Below, piece by piece: positions 1 to 6,727 of a DNA stretch of 20,043 nt. The notes under the pieces were generated by a model that searched no databases, was not told the DNA's origin, and was given only the letters and a program-made list of their open reading frames with translations. Every line of letters starts with the position of its first letter. Position 1 is the first letter of the stretch. The position numbers and the translations under genes were made by a program. Source of the stretch: JAPEKQ01 sp964516845. GTDB taxonomy: Bacteria > Joyebacterota > Joyebacteria > Joyebacterales > Joyebacteraceae. Where the stretch lies: NCBI GenBank assembly GCA_964516845.1, contig CAZEXP010000042.1, positions 1 to 20,043 on the forward strand, given 5' to 3'.

Positions 1-334
1 TCTCGCAGTAGTCCTGCGCGTCCTGCCAGCTGACCCGTGTGTTGCTCGGCGTCTGCTGCCACATCAGTCCCGTGTTGAGGTCGGTGACGGTGCCGTCGCC
101 GTTGTCCACGAAGTCGAACGCGAGTCCCTCGAACTGCGCGTCCTGGCCGTAGAAGGCCTCGCCGGCGCCCGGCTTCGCTATCTCGTTCATCTCACCGTAG
201 AAGGCGATCTGTCCCGTGTCGACGACGGGGTAGGTGACCGCGCCCGAGACCGTGACGATGAGCATGCACGCGACGGCCGTCAGCGCGGTGAGCGCGGCGG
301 GCGCGCGACCCGTCCGGGCTATCTGCTTCTTCAT
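1..334 (-). CDS. Secreted DUF1566 (Lcl C-terminal-like) protein, N-terminal part
   Basis: The minus strand opens with ATG at 334 and stays open to the window edge, giving 111 residues and no stop. AGGAGG (346-341) lies 6 nt before the ATG, which supports this start. The protein begins MKKQIARTGR, followed by a hydrophobic stretch (about residues 11-31) that reads as a signal peptide. The mature part contains FVDNGDGTVTDLNTGLMWQ and then a W-Q-D-A-Q-D-Y-C segment. That is the hallmark opening of DUF1566 domains, which occur in extracellular proteins including the C-terminal domain of the Legionella collagen-like adhesin Lcl. A surface or secreted role is inferred from the family. The rest of the gene lies outside the window, so total length and further domains cannot be judged. 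It is divergent from the kinase gene at 598. Confidence 0.82.
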   Translation of the reverse strand, partial: MKKQIARTGRAPAALTALTAVACMLIVTVSGAVTYPVVDTGQIAFYGEMNEIAKPGAGEAFYGQDAQFEGLAFDFVDNGDGTVTDLNTGLMWQQTPSNTRVSWQDAQDYCE

Positions 335-378
335 GATCTTCCTCCTCTCGTTGGTTTCCCAGGCGAACGCTGTAGTCC

Positions 379-444
379 CTTCACACAACATTGTGGTCTC
401 GCGTCGTGAAGTGTCCGTAGTGCAGGAGGAGCTTTGTTGTGAAG
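379..444. promoter_or_regulatory. Possible operator region between the divergent DUF1566 and kinase genes
   Basis: The 263-bp gap between the divergent starts (334 and 598) has no convincing ORF. It contains CTTCACAC at 379-386 running into the palindrome CACAA-CA-TTGTG (384-395), then GTGAAGTGT at 406-414 and GTGAAG at 439-444, the reverse complement of the first motif's core. CTTCACAC also occurs twice downstream of the response regulator (2906-2913 and 2950-2957), and TTGTGGT follows it in both intergenic regions. A shared regulator, perhaps the neighbouring OmpR-family protein, is inferred. No clear -35/-10 pair was found here. Confidence 0.3.
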
Positions 445-597
445 CTCATGTAAAACGAATTGCGGGGTGGTTTCCGGCGTGCAATCATGATAGTCACAGG
501 AGGTGTCTGGACCCTCGGCCCGGCGCGTGAGAGGCGCCCCTGCCGCTGGCCCAGACCGGCACGTACGTGAGCACGCACGCACCTTGCGGGGGCAGTG

Positions 598-2175
598 ATG
601 TTCAGACCCGGTCTCAGTCTCTTCACACGGATCCTGCTCTGGTTCGCCCTGAGCGTTCTCGTGCTGGTCCTCCTGCTTGTCACCGTCTTCAACTTCCAGC
701 TTCGCATCGCTCCTCTGTCACCCCTGAGGGCCGTCTCCGCGGACGGTCTTGAGACCGTTGCGCATCTTCTGATGCAGGACATAGAGAAGCTGCCGCAGGG
801 CGAGTGGGACTCCGAACTCGCGCGGCGTTCGGAGGCTTACGGCGTCACCCTCCTGCTGTTTTCGGAGGCCGGCGACCAGTTGGCAGGAAGTCAGGAGGAG
901 CTGCCTGATGAGTTCCGCGCTGAGATCAGGCGCTGGAGAGAGAGTGTTGGACTTCAGGGAGTCGTGGGTTCAGCGTCGGGCGATCGTCGGCATCCGCCTC
1001 AGCGAGGAGTCCCGCCGCCTCCGGGTGGCGAGAGGCCGACAGGAGCACCGACTCCGCCGCCCGGTGGCGGGCGGTCGGCAGGAGCGCCGACTCCGTTGCC
1101 GGCGGACCCCGACGCTCACCCGGGGAGGTTCGTCATCCGGGCGGGAGATCCCCCGAGGTACTGGGGAGGAGTCCCTGTTGTCCTCGCTCCGGACCGACAA
1201 AGACCGCATGTCCCCGCGGTACTCGTGGCGGTCTCGGACCGGCGTGACGGCAACGGGCTCTTCTTCGATGCGCGGCCATGGATTCTCGTTGGCGCCGCCG
1301 TGCTCCTCGTGTCGGTGCTACTCTGGATTCCGCTGGTTCGGAGCATTGCCAGCCCGATTGCGAGGATGACCGCCGTCACGGAGCGGATCGCTCGCGGCGA
1401 CTTCGATGCGCGCGTCGAGCAGACCCGTCGAGATGAACTCGGCAGACTGGGGACGGCGATCAACGACATGGCCGGGAGGCTCGGGCCGCTCGTCCGAGGG
1501 CAGAAGCGGTTCCTCGCGGATGTCGCGCACGAACTGTCGTCGCCGATCGCGCGTCTGGAACTCGGTCTCGGGCTTCTCGAGCAGGGCGGCAAGCACCCGT
1601 CGGAGCGGATCGATGACATCCGGGATGACGTCCAGCACATGGGGGAACTCGTCCAGGAGCTTGTGCTCTACGCGCGGGCTGAGGATGATCCGTCCAGGGC
1701 CGTGCTGGGACCCACGCTGCTCCGGCCGCTGGTGGACAAGGCCGTCCAGCGCGAGCGCGGAGCCTGTGACGTCGTTGTGGATATGAAAGACGACCTTGCG
1801 GTCGTGGCCAGCCCGGCGCTTCTCACGAGGGCACTGGCCAACCTGATTCGGAACGCCGTGCGATATGCCGGTACGGCGGGACCCATCACGGTCACGGGGC
1901 AGAGCTCCTCGGGGCGGGTCACCATCGAGGTCAGAGACAGTGGTCCCGGAGTTGAGGAAGAGAACCTGAGTCGGCTTTTCGCCCCGTTCTACCGACCGGA
2001 TGTTTCAAGACAGGGCGGCGCCGGCGGTGTCGGGCTCGGTCTGGCCATCGTCAAGACATGCGTCGAGGCGTGCCGGGGTCGCGTTGCCGTCAGGAACGTC
2101 GAACCGCACGGCTTGGCCGTCACTATCGAACTCGAGAGGGCCGGGTCCGGTCATCCGGGGGAGGGGTTGCGATGA
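598..2175 (+). CDS. Membrane sensor histidine kinase (CpxA/EnvZ-type architecture)
   Basis: This is a 525-residue inner-membrane sensor kinase that would autophosphorylate and pass phosphate to the regulator encoded next. TM1 spans about residues 11-33. A periplasmic loop follows (about 34-225), then TM2 (about 226-248), HAMP (about 249-302), HisKA with the phospho-acceptor His311 in FLADVAHELSSP, and HATPase_c. In the last, the N-box is NLIRNAVRYA (Asn419), G1 is DSGPGV (Asp447) and G2 is GLGLAIV. The order and motifs match CpxA-like kinases. The loop is odd: it holds a proline/glycine-rich segment with a 13-residue tandem repeat. ATG 598 is preferred; an in-frame GTG sits directly before it at 595, and only a weak G-rich ribosome site precedes either. 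The last bases overlap the regulator start (ATGA), so the pair is translationally coupled. The signal sensed is unknown. Confidence 0.93.
   Translation: MFRPGLSLFTRILLWFALSVLVLVLLLVTVFNFQLRIAPLSPLRAVSADGLETVAHLLMQDIEKLPQGEWDSELARRSEAYGVTLLLFSEAGDQLAGSQEELPDEFRAEIRRWRESVGLQGVVGSASGDRRHPPQRGVPPPPGGERPTGAPTPPPGGGRSAGAPTPLPADPDAHPGRFVIRAGDPPRYWGGVPVVLAPDRQRPHVPAVLVAVSDRRDGNGLFFDARPWILVGAAVLLVSVLLWIPLVRSIASPIARMTAVTERIARGDFDARVEQTRRDELGRLGTAINDMAGRLGPLVRGQKRFLADVAHELSSPIARLELGLGLLEQGGKHPSERIDDIRDDVQHMGELVQELVLYARAEDDPSRAVLGPTLLRPLVDKAVQRERGACDVVVDMKDDLAVVASPALLTRALANLIRNAVRYAGTAGPITVTGQSSSGRVTIEVRDSGPGVEEENLSRLFAPFYRPDVSRQGGAGGVGLGLAIVKTCVEACRGRVAVRNVEPHGLAVTIELERAGSGHPGEGLR
1015..1092 (+). repeat. 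39-bp tandem repeat (two copies) in the kinase sensor loop
   Basis: Two adjacent 39-bp units (1015-1053 and 1054-1092) encode PPPGGERPTGAPT and PPPGGGRSAGAPT. They keep the reading frame and lie in the predicted periplasmic loop. Length variation by whole units would leave the kinase intact. The segment is probably disordered and extended. Confidence 0.85.
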
Positions 2176-2891
2176 CGCCGGAGCACGCGGAGGGCCGTGT
2201 CACGGTGCTGCTCATCGATGATGACCAGAAGCTGTGTCGTCTGGTGTCGGAGTACCTCGAACCGTTCGGGTACGATGTCACATGCGCCTATACGGGTGAC
2301 GACGGCCTGGAGATGGCGCTCTCCGGCGAGTTTCAGGTTGCGATCCTCGACGTGATGCTTCCCGGCATGGATGGCTTCGACGTCCTCAGGAAGCTCCGGC
2401 AGGAGTCGGATATGCCCGTCCTGATGCTCACCGGACGTGGAGACGAGACCGACCGGATCGTCGGCCTCGAGATGGGAGCCGACGACTATCTTCCCAAGAC
2501 CTTCTCCACGCGTGAACTGCTGGCCCGCCTCAGGGCCGTGACGCGTCGCATCTTCGAGTGGGCGCCAGAGGACTCTCCGGAGCGTGCGAAGCCCGTGGTC
2601 GTCGGTGCGCTTCGCATCGACCCCGGGGCCCGGGTCGCGACGCTCTCGGACGAGGCGCTGGACCTGACGCGGATGGAGTTCGATCTGCTCCTGGCGCTGG
2701 CGCGGAGCGCCGGGCGCGTGCTCTCCCGCGACCAGCTGCTTCACGCCTCAGCGGGCCGCGACCATGAGTACTTCGATCGCTCCGTGGACGTCCACATCTC
2801 CTCGCTGCGCAGGAAGCTCGGGGACGAACCCGAGACCCCGAAGCACATCAAGACGGTCAGAGGCATCGGCTACATGCTCCTGAAGGCCTGA
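2172..2891 (+). CDS. OmpR/CpxR-family response regulator
   Basis: This is a 239-residue cytoplasmic transcription regulator, normal length for the family. The receiver domain (about 10-125) has the acidic pocket LLIDDD (Asp16-18), phospho-acceptor Asp60 in AILDVMLPGMDG, Thr87 in MLTGRGDETDR and Lys109. A winged-helix trans_reg_C domain follows (about 145-237), ending HIKTVRGIGYMLLKA. The receiver's usual Lys-Pro-Phe motif reads Lys109-Thr110-Phe111, so the proline that normally gives a cis peptide bond after the lysine is missing. The frame stays open upstream to 2058. ATG 2172 is chosen because it overlaps the kinase stop as ATGA, follows a GGGGGAGGGG stretch (2157-2166) and places the first beta strand correctly. 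Targets may include the EF-hand gene downstream and its own operon (inference from shared motifs). Confidence 0.95.
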   Translation: MTPEHAEGRVTVLLIDDDQKLCRLVSEYLEPFGYDVTCAYTGDDGLEMALSGEFQVAILDVMLPGMDGFDVLRKLRQESDMPVLMLTGRGDETDRIVGLEMGADDYLPKTFSTRELLARLRAVTRRIFEWAPEDSPERAKPVVVGALRIDPGARVATLSDEALDLTRMEFDLLLALARSAGRVLSRDQLLHASAGRDHEYFDRSVDVHISSLRRKLGDEPETPKHIKTVRGIGYMLLKA

Positions 2892-2949
2892 CAGCCGTCC
2901 GCCATCTTCACACCATCTTTGCGAATCTCCCCGCCGTTCGATGTGAGCG

Positions 2950-3058
2950 CTTCACACTCCCGTGCCACAATGGGAGTTGTGGTGATGCTCCTCCCCGGTG
3001 CCTGGGCGGGGGGCAACCAAGGCAGGGCCCGCAGGTCGGGCCCGGAAGAGAGGGGAGG
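2950..3058 (+). promoter_or_regulatory. Structured leader/operator of the EF-hand gene
   Basis: The 173-bp gap between the regulator stop and the EF-hand start is rich in inverted repeats. ACTCCC (2956-2961) can pair with GGGAGT (2972-2977). The overlapping CCACAA (2965-2970) can pair with TTGTGG (2977-2982), so the two stems exclude each other. GGGCCCG-caggt-CGGGCCC (3025-3043) is a perfect 7-bp stem just before the ribosome site AGGGGAGG (3051-3058). CTTCACAC copies lie at 2906-2913 and 2950-2957. Operator half-sites and RNA structure cannot be told apart by eye. No known riboswitch was recognised. Confidence 0.4.
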
Positions 3059-3064
3059 CCCGTG

Positions 3065-3415
3065 ATGAAGACCAAGGCCCGTTCCACCAGCAGAGGGAAG
3101 AAGTACACGCTCATCGCAACCGTCACCGCCGCAATCGTGTTCCTGGCAGTCACGGCTGTACTGATCTCAGCGAACCCGGAGACTGCGACCGCGCAGATGG
3201 GCGGGAAAGGTTCCGGCGGCCGTCCGGACCACCCCGTCGGTGGACCGCTGATGATCGCCCTCGATGCCGACGAGGACGGCGCGCTCTCGGCGGTTGAGAT
3301 CGAGAACGCATCGGCAGCGCTGCTGACGCTCGACACCGATGGTGATGGCACGCTGAGCGAAGACGAGCTGCGTCCACCGCGTCCTGAGGGTTCTGCACCT
3401 CCCGCGCGGGGCTAG
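3065..3415 (+). CDS. Small membrane-anchored or secreted protein with two EF-hands
   Basis: This 116-residue protein has a basic N-terminus (KTKARSTSRGKK), then a hydrophobic helix at about residues 14-36 ending ISANPETATAQ. It could be an uncleaved anchor or a signal peptide, and the calcium sites should lie outside the cytoplasm. Two canonical 12-residue EF-hand loops follow, DADEDGALSAVE and DTDGDGTLSEDE, with ligands at the expected 1, 3, 5 and 12 positions. The tail is proline-rich. A GTG sits directly before the ATG; ATG 3065 is 6 nt after AGGGGAGG. It is co-directional with the two-component genes, 173 bp downstream, and closed by a terminator. A calcium-buffering or calcium-sensing partner of the kinase is plausible by analogy with calcium-responsive two-component loci, but this is inference. 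Confidence 0.83.
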   Translation: MKTKARSTSRGKKYTLIATVTAAIVFLAVTAVLISANPETATAQMGGKGSGGRPDHPVGGPLMIALDADEDGALSAVEIENASAALLTLDTDGDGTLSEDELRPPRPEGSAPPARG

Positions 3416-3454
3416 TTCGTTGGGAGTGTCCCGGATATTCTGTCCCCAATACAA

Positions 3455-3482
3455 GAACGGAGCGCCTGATGGCGCTCCGTTC
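3455..3482 (+). terminator. Intrinsic terminator-like hairpin after the EF-hand gene
   Basis: GAACGGAGCGCC-tgat-GGCGCTCCGTTC is a perfect 12-bp stem with a 4-nt loop, 40 nt after the stop codon. It is followed by the T-rich tract gttgtttg. It may also help end transcription from the opposite micro-ORF. Confidence 0.85.
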
Positions 3483-3583
3483 GTTGTTTGCGGTGAAGCT
3501 ACAGCCGGGTCCCCACACATTCTTGCCTTGCCCAGGTCCCTCGGAGCGCCCTGATGGGTCTCCTGCAGGACTAGCCGGGGTGC

Positions 3584-3664
3584 TTACTTGCCCTTCGGCT
3601 TGGACTTCATGCTCTTCGGCTTCGGGGACGCCGACTTCGCGACCTTCGGACTTGCCTTCTTCAT
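3584..3664 (-). CDS. 26-residue lysine-rich micro-ORF
   Basis: On the minus strand an ATG at 3664 opens a 26-codon frame ending in TAA (3586-3584). AGGAG (3675-3671) lies 6 nt before the ATG, an ideal spacing. The product starts MKKASPKVAK and ends KSKPKGK. It contains ten lysines, five serines, four prolines and three alanines, with no acidic or aromatic residue. The composition resembles the tails of histone-H1-like or other nucleic-acid-binding proteins. Every lysine codon is AAG and most other third positions are G or C, as in neighbouring genes. A candidate promoter (3889-3862) and a hairpin-containing leader lie upstream. Function is unknown; DNA, RNA or polyanion binding is a guess from charge. 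A spurious short frame cannot be excluded. Confidence 0.5.
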   Translation of the reverse strand: MKKASPKVAKSASPKPKSMKSKPKGK

Positions 3665-3720
3665 TTGGCTCTCCTGGTGGCAGCCCTGTCTTGCCGGGCC
3701 GCCTGACAGAGGGTTGACCC

Positions 3721-3748
3721 CCACATGTGGTCGCGAGCTGGCGACCAC
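3721..3748 (-). other. Overlapping palindromes in the leader of the micro-ORF
   Basis: CCACATGTGG (3721-3730) is a perfect 10-bp palindrome. It overlaps GTGGTCGC-gagctg-GCGACCAC (3727-3748), a perfect 8-bp stem. The elements lie in the 338-bp stretch (3665-4002) between the micro-ORF and the propeller gene, which otherwise holds only promoter candidates. On the minus strand they would be in the 5' leader of the micro-ORF. Confidence 0.4.
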
Positions 3749-3861
3749 CCCACTTCGACAACCGCACCTCCTGCAGCTGCCTCACTCTGGAGATCCTTCA
3801 CTACCCCCCGGCTGCTGCGGGAACCGTCCGCTTGTGAGCATCAAGTTCCACACAACACAAA

Positions 3862-3889
3862 AACATACTCCGACCCGACAGACGTGCAA
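3862..3889 (-). promoter_or_regulatory. Candidate sigma70-type promoter for the micro-ORF
   Basis: On the minus strand TTGCAC (3889-3884) and TATGTT (3867-3862) are separated by 16 nt in a locally A/T-rich patch. Transcription would start about 190 nt before the ATG at 3664. Confidence 0.35.
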
Positions 3890-3933
3890 GAGAAATCGTG
3901 CACGGAGTCCCCGGCCGACCGGGCGGCGCGGTC

Positions 3934-3962
3934 TTGGCGGCGGCGCCATCTTGTCGTAGAAT
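3934..3962 (+). promoter_or_regulatory. Candidate sigma70-type promoter for the TolB-like lipoprotein
   Basis: TTGGCG (3934-3939), a 17-nt spacer and TAGAAT (3957-3962) stand about 40 nt before the start codon at 4003. The -10 matches consensus at five of six positions. Confidence 0.55.
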
Positions 3963-4002
3963 CGGAGTGACAGGTGGCCCTATCCCCGAACACGGAGGTC
4001 CC

Positions 4003-4896
4003 ATGCGTCCAGCACTCGCAGCAGTCCTTCTGATCATCGCAGGCGCCCTCGTGTGGGGGTGCTCCAGCAGCAGCCCCGGGGGCCCGTCGGACAACGACCC
4101 GGTGGCGACAGGCACCATCTACTTCACCTCGTCCCGCGACGGGGACTTCGAGGTCTTCAGCATGTCCCCGGACGGGGGCAGCCTGACGCAGATCACCACC
4201 GACACCGCGCATGATCAGGCACCCGACATCTCCGAGGATGGGACAACGATCGTCTGGTACCGCTGGGACGGGAACGACGACGAGATCTGGACGATGGACG
4301 CCGACGGCGGCAACATGACACAGCTGACGAACAACTCCGTCGATGACTACTACCCCAGATGGAACAGCGACGCCTCGACGATCACCTTCACGTCGGAGCG
4401 TGATGGGAATCCCGAGATCTACACGATGGATTCGACCGGAGGGGCAGTCACGAGGATCACGAACGACGCGGGGGAGGATCGTGACTCCGACTGGTCGCCC
4501 GATGGTGCAAGCATCGTCTTCGAGTCGGATCGTGACGGTGACTTCGAGATCTACACCGTCTCGCTGACGAAGCGCGTGATCACGCAGATCACGGATAACG
4601 CGGCGTACGACACCGACGGTGTGTATTCGCCAAGTGGTACGCGGATCGCGTTCGCGTCGGACCGCGACGGGGACCTTGAAATCTTCAAGACAACGCTGGC
4701 GGGAGTGGTTACCCAGCTGACGTCCAACACGAGCGGGGACGAGGACCCGTACTGGTCCCCGGACGGGGATTTCATCGCCTTCAGAAGCGATCGCGACGGC
4801 AACATCGAGATCTATGTCATGGACGCCGACGGGGGAGATCAGACGAACATCACTGACAACCCGGCGGATGACCGGGTTCCATCCTGGACTGAGTAG
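4003..4896 (+). CDS. TolB-like six-bladed beta-propeller lipoprotein
   Basis: This 297-residue protein has a lipoprotein signal peptide (MRPALAAVLLIIAGALVWGC) with Cys20 as the likely lipidated residue. Trp at -2 of the lipobox is unusual. Six repeats of about 43 residues follow, each with a core like I-x-F-x-S-D-R-D-G-D-x-E-I-Y and then a G-G-x-x-T-Q-I-T-x-N segment, often with W-S-P-D-G between blades. These are PD40/WD40-like TolB propeller repeats, and six make a closed propeller. The frame is open upstream of 4003. This ATG is chosen because GGAGG (3994-3998) precedes it and the signal peptide begins here. TolB itself is a periplasmic Tol-Pal component; this protein lacks the TolB N-terminal domain and has no tol/pal neighbours. 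A membrane-attached binding role is therefore all that can be inferred. It converges on the radical SAM gene with a 62-bp gap. Confidence 0.9.
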   Translation: MRPALAAVLLIIAGALVWGCSSSSPGGPSDNDPVATGTIYFTSSRDGDFEVFSMSPDGGSLTQITTDTAHDQAPDISEDGTTIVWYRWDGNDDEIWTMDADGGNMTQLTNNSVDDYYPRWNSDASTITFTSERDGNPEIYTMDSTGGAVTRITNDAGEDRDSDWSPDGASIVFESDRDGDFEIYTVSLTKRVITQITDNAAYDTDGVYSPSGTRIAFASDRDGDLEIFKTTLAGVVTQLTSNTSGDEDPYWSPDGDFIAFRSDRDGNIEIYVMDADGGDQTNITDNPADDRVPSWTE

Positions 4897-4958
4897 TGGC
4901 TGAGAGTTCCCCTGTTGCGTGCCACGGCGCGGGAAGTGGCCGCCGCGCGATTCCCCCG

Positions 4959-6437
4959 CTACCTTCCGACCGCGTCCAGACATATCCTGAGGTGGTACCC
5001 CGAGATTGCGAGGACGATCGACAGGGGGAGGGCTCTGGGGTTGTGGAAGAGCGTCCAGACGAGCATCCCCTGATAGCGGAACCGTTCCTTGCCGACGATG
5101 CCGAGGAAGTAGAGTGACCGGAGGAACGCCAGGATGTGCCACCCCTGGAGCCGTGATCTGACGGGTCTTGGCTTGTACTCCCTGAGGAACGTTCTCATTC
5201 GCGCATAGTAGTTCCTGGGGGAGTAGAGCTCGGTCATCATGTTCTTGTAGCCTCGCTCCAGATGCTCCAGCCCCATGGTCGGTATGATGTTCGTGGAACC
5301 ATCTGTGTTGCTTCCCGACATGGCCGCTCGAATGCGTCCCTCGCTCTGCATCCGCTCGTAGAGACTGGTCCCGGCGGGGGCCTGAAGCATTCCGACCATC
5401 GCGGTGGTGATGCCGCTCTGCTGGATGAACGCGGACATTCGTTCGAAGACGGTCGGTGTGTCGCCGTCGAAGCCGACGATGAACCCGCCCTGGACCTGAA
5501 GCCCGCCCCTCTGAATTCGCTGCACGTCCGCGAGCAGGTCACGGTGTTCGTTCTGCTTCTTGTTGCATGCGACGAGATTCGCCTCGTCCATGCTCTCGAT
5601 CCCGATGAAGACGGCGTCGAATCCTGCGCGCACCATGAGGTTCATGAGCTCCGCATCGTCGGCGAGATTGACAGTCACCTGCGTGCTGAATGTCATTCCC
5701 CACTTGCCTCGGCGCCATTCGATGAGGGCCGGCAGGAGTTCCTCGAAGAGCCGCTTCCTGTTCCCGATGAGATTGTCATCCACGAATCCGACGGTGCCCC
5801 GCCAGCCCGCGTCATAGAGGCTGTCGAGTTCGGCGATGACCTGCACGGCGCTCTTCACGCGCGGACGATGTCCGAAGAGCTGTGTCACGCTGCAGAAGTC
5901 GCAGTCGTTGGGGCACCCTCGCGAGTACTGGATGCTTCTCGACGCGTAGAGGCGCGAGTTGACGAGGTCCCAACGGGGGATGGGCGTGTCGCTCAGGTCG
6001 GCGAACGCATCGGTGCTGTAGACGGGTTTCGCTTCGCCGCGTGCGAAGTCCTCGAGGAACGGCGGGAGTGTGATCTCGGCCTCGCCGAGCACGAAGTGGT
6101 CGACGTATTCAAAGCTTTCGTGCTCGCTCGCGAACAGGGGCCCTCCCGCGATGACGATGAGGTCGTGCTCTTTGCAGCGGGCGACGATCTCTCTCGCGGA
6201 ATCGCGCTGCACGACCATGGCGCTCACCATGGCGCAGTCGGCCCACATGAGATCCTGCTCCGAGACATCGGCGACGTTGAGATCAACGAGGCGGAGGTTC
6301 CATTCGTCAGGCAGCATGCCGGCCACGGTCAGAAGTCCGAGCGGCGGAGTGCTGGCTTTCTTGCGGATCAGCTTCAGGGCGTGCTTGAATCCCCAGAAGG
6401 TATCCGGGAATCGTGGGTAGATGAGCAGAGTATTCAC
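4959..6437 (-). CDS. Cobalamin-binding radical SAM protein (HpnP/DUF4070-like, class B)
   Basis: This 492-residue protein starts with GTG at 6437, 6 nt after AAGGAG. The N-terminus (about 1-140) is a B12-binding Rossmann-like domain opening NTLLIYPRFPDTFWGFKHAL and including GGPLFAS. The radical SAM core has the CxxxCxxC cluster motif in SRGCPNDCDFCSV (Cys175, Cys179, Cys182), then FVDDNLIGNRKR and GIESMDEANL. The C-terminal region (about 340-480) resembles DUF4070. Family members bind a 4Fe-4S cluster, S-adenosylmethionine and usually cobalamin; the best-known relative, HpnP, methylates hopanoids at C-2. Nothing nearby relates to hopanoids, so the substrate is unassigned. The C-terminus has hydrophobic patches (around LAFLRSLYFLGIVG and ALPLSIVLAISGY) that may contact membrane. 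It is a stand-alone gene with its own candidate promoter. Confidence 0.9.
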   Translation of the reverse strand: MNTLLIYPRFPDTFWGFKHALKLIRKKASTPPLGLLTVAGMLPDEWNLRLVDLNVADVSEQDLMWADCAMVSAMVVQRDSAREIVARCKEHDLIVIAGGPLFASEHESFEYVDHFVLGEAEITLPPFLEDFARGEAKPVYSTDAFADLSDTPIPRWDLVNSRLYASRSIQYSRGCPNDCDFCSVTQLFGHRPRVKSAVQVIAELDSLYDAGWRGTVGFVDDNLIGNRKRLFEELLPALIEWRRGKWGMTFSTQVTVNLADDAELMNLMVRAGFDAVFIGIESMDEANLVACNKKQNEHRDLLADVQRIQRGGLQVQGGFIVGFDGDTPTVFERMSAFIQQSGITTAMVGMLQAPAGTSLYERMQSEGRIRAAMSGSNTDGSTNIIPTMGLEHLERGYKNMMTELYSPRNYYARMRTFLREYKPRPVRSRLQGWHILAFLRSLYFLGIVGKERFRYQGMLVWTLFHNPRALPLSIVLAISGYHLRICLDAVGR

Positions 6438-6525
6438 GGTGGTCTCCTTGAGGCAGTTGGACTGCCGGGCAGGTATCCCAAAGAGACCGAAGCGAGGTCA
6501 GGTCGGAACAAGTGTCCGGATAATA

Positions 6526-6553
6526 TGTATACGAATCATCACTACTCTCACAA
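6526..6553 (-). promoter_or_regulatory. Candidate promoter of the radical SAM gene
   Basis: On the minus strand TTGTGA (6553-6548), a 16-nt spacer and TATACA (6531-6526) lie in a clearly A/T-rich patch, followed by TATTAT. The leader to the GTG start would be about 80 nt. The rest of the 290-bp gap (6438-6727) holds only the terminator of the protease gene. Confidence 0.5.
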
Positions 6554-6638
6554 TGTCACGAGAAACGATACAAGTCAAGTCCGCATGCAGGAGCGAGCCA
6601 CAATCGGGTGAATAGCTGTTCAATTACTGACAACGAGG

Positions 6639-6688
6639 CTTCCATCGGTGCCTGGATGGAAGAAGGCCCGCCGTGAGGCGGGCCTTCT
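6639..6688 (-). terminator. Tandem-hairpin terminator of the protease gene
   Basis: Read on the minus strand after the protease stop (6728), AGAAGGCCCGCC-tcac-GGCGGGCCTTCT (6688-6661) is a perfect 12-bp stem. A second perfect 8-bp stem (CTTCCATC/GATGGAAG, 6662-6639) begins within its last two bases. The tail after the first stem is short and T/C-rich (TTCTTCC). Confidence 0.8.
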
Positions 6689-6727
6689 GTCGGTCGTGCT
6701 TCGATGCTGTCTGCTTCGCGGTTCCTG

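Noticed and set aside
2950..3058. Known riboswitch class before the EF-hand gene
   Set aside because: I could not match the conserved cores of the cyclic-di-GMP, yybP-ykoY, cobalamin or fluoride classes.
4927..4948. Terminator between the convergent propeller and radical SAM genes
   Set aside because: Only a 6-bp GCGCGG/CCGCGC stem with a long loop and no T-tract on either side.
3841..5142. 433-codon minus-strand frame across the propeller gene
   Set aside because: It mirrors the TolB-like repeats on the other strand, has no start signal and runs into the radical SAM gene's 3' end.
4959..6437. Assignment as hpnP (hopanoid C-2 methylase)
   Set aside because: Family resemblance only; no hopanoid genes in the window, and many related proteins have other or unknown substrates.
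5262..6611. 449-codon open frame opposite the radical SAM gene
   Set aside because: It is a shadow of the GC-rich minus-strand gene; the product shows no known motif and no good start signal.
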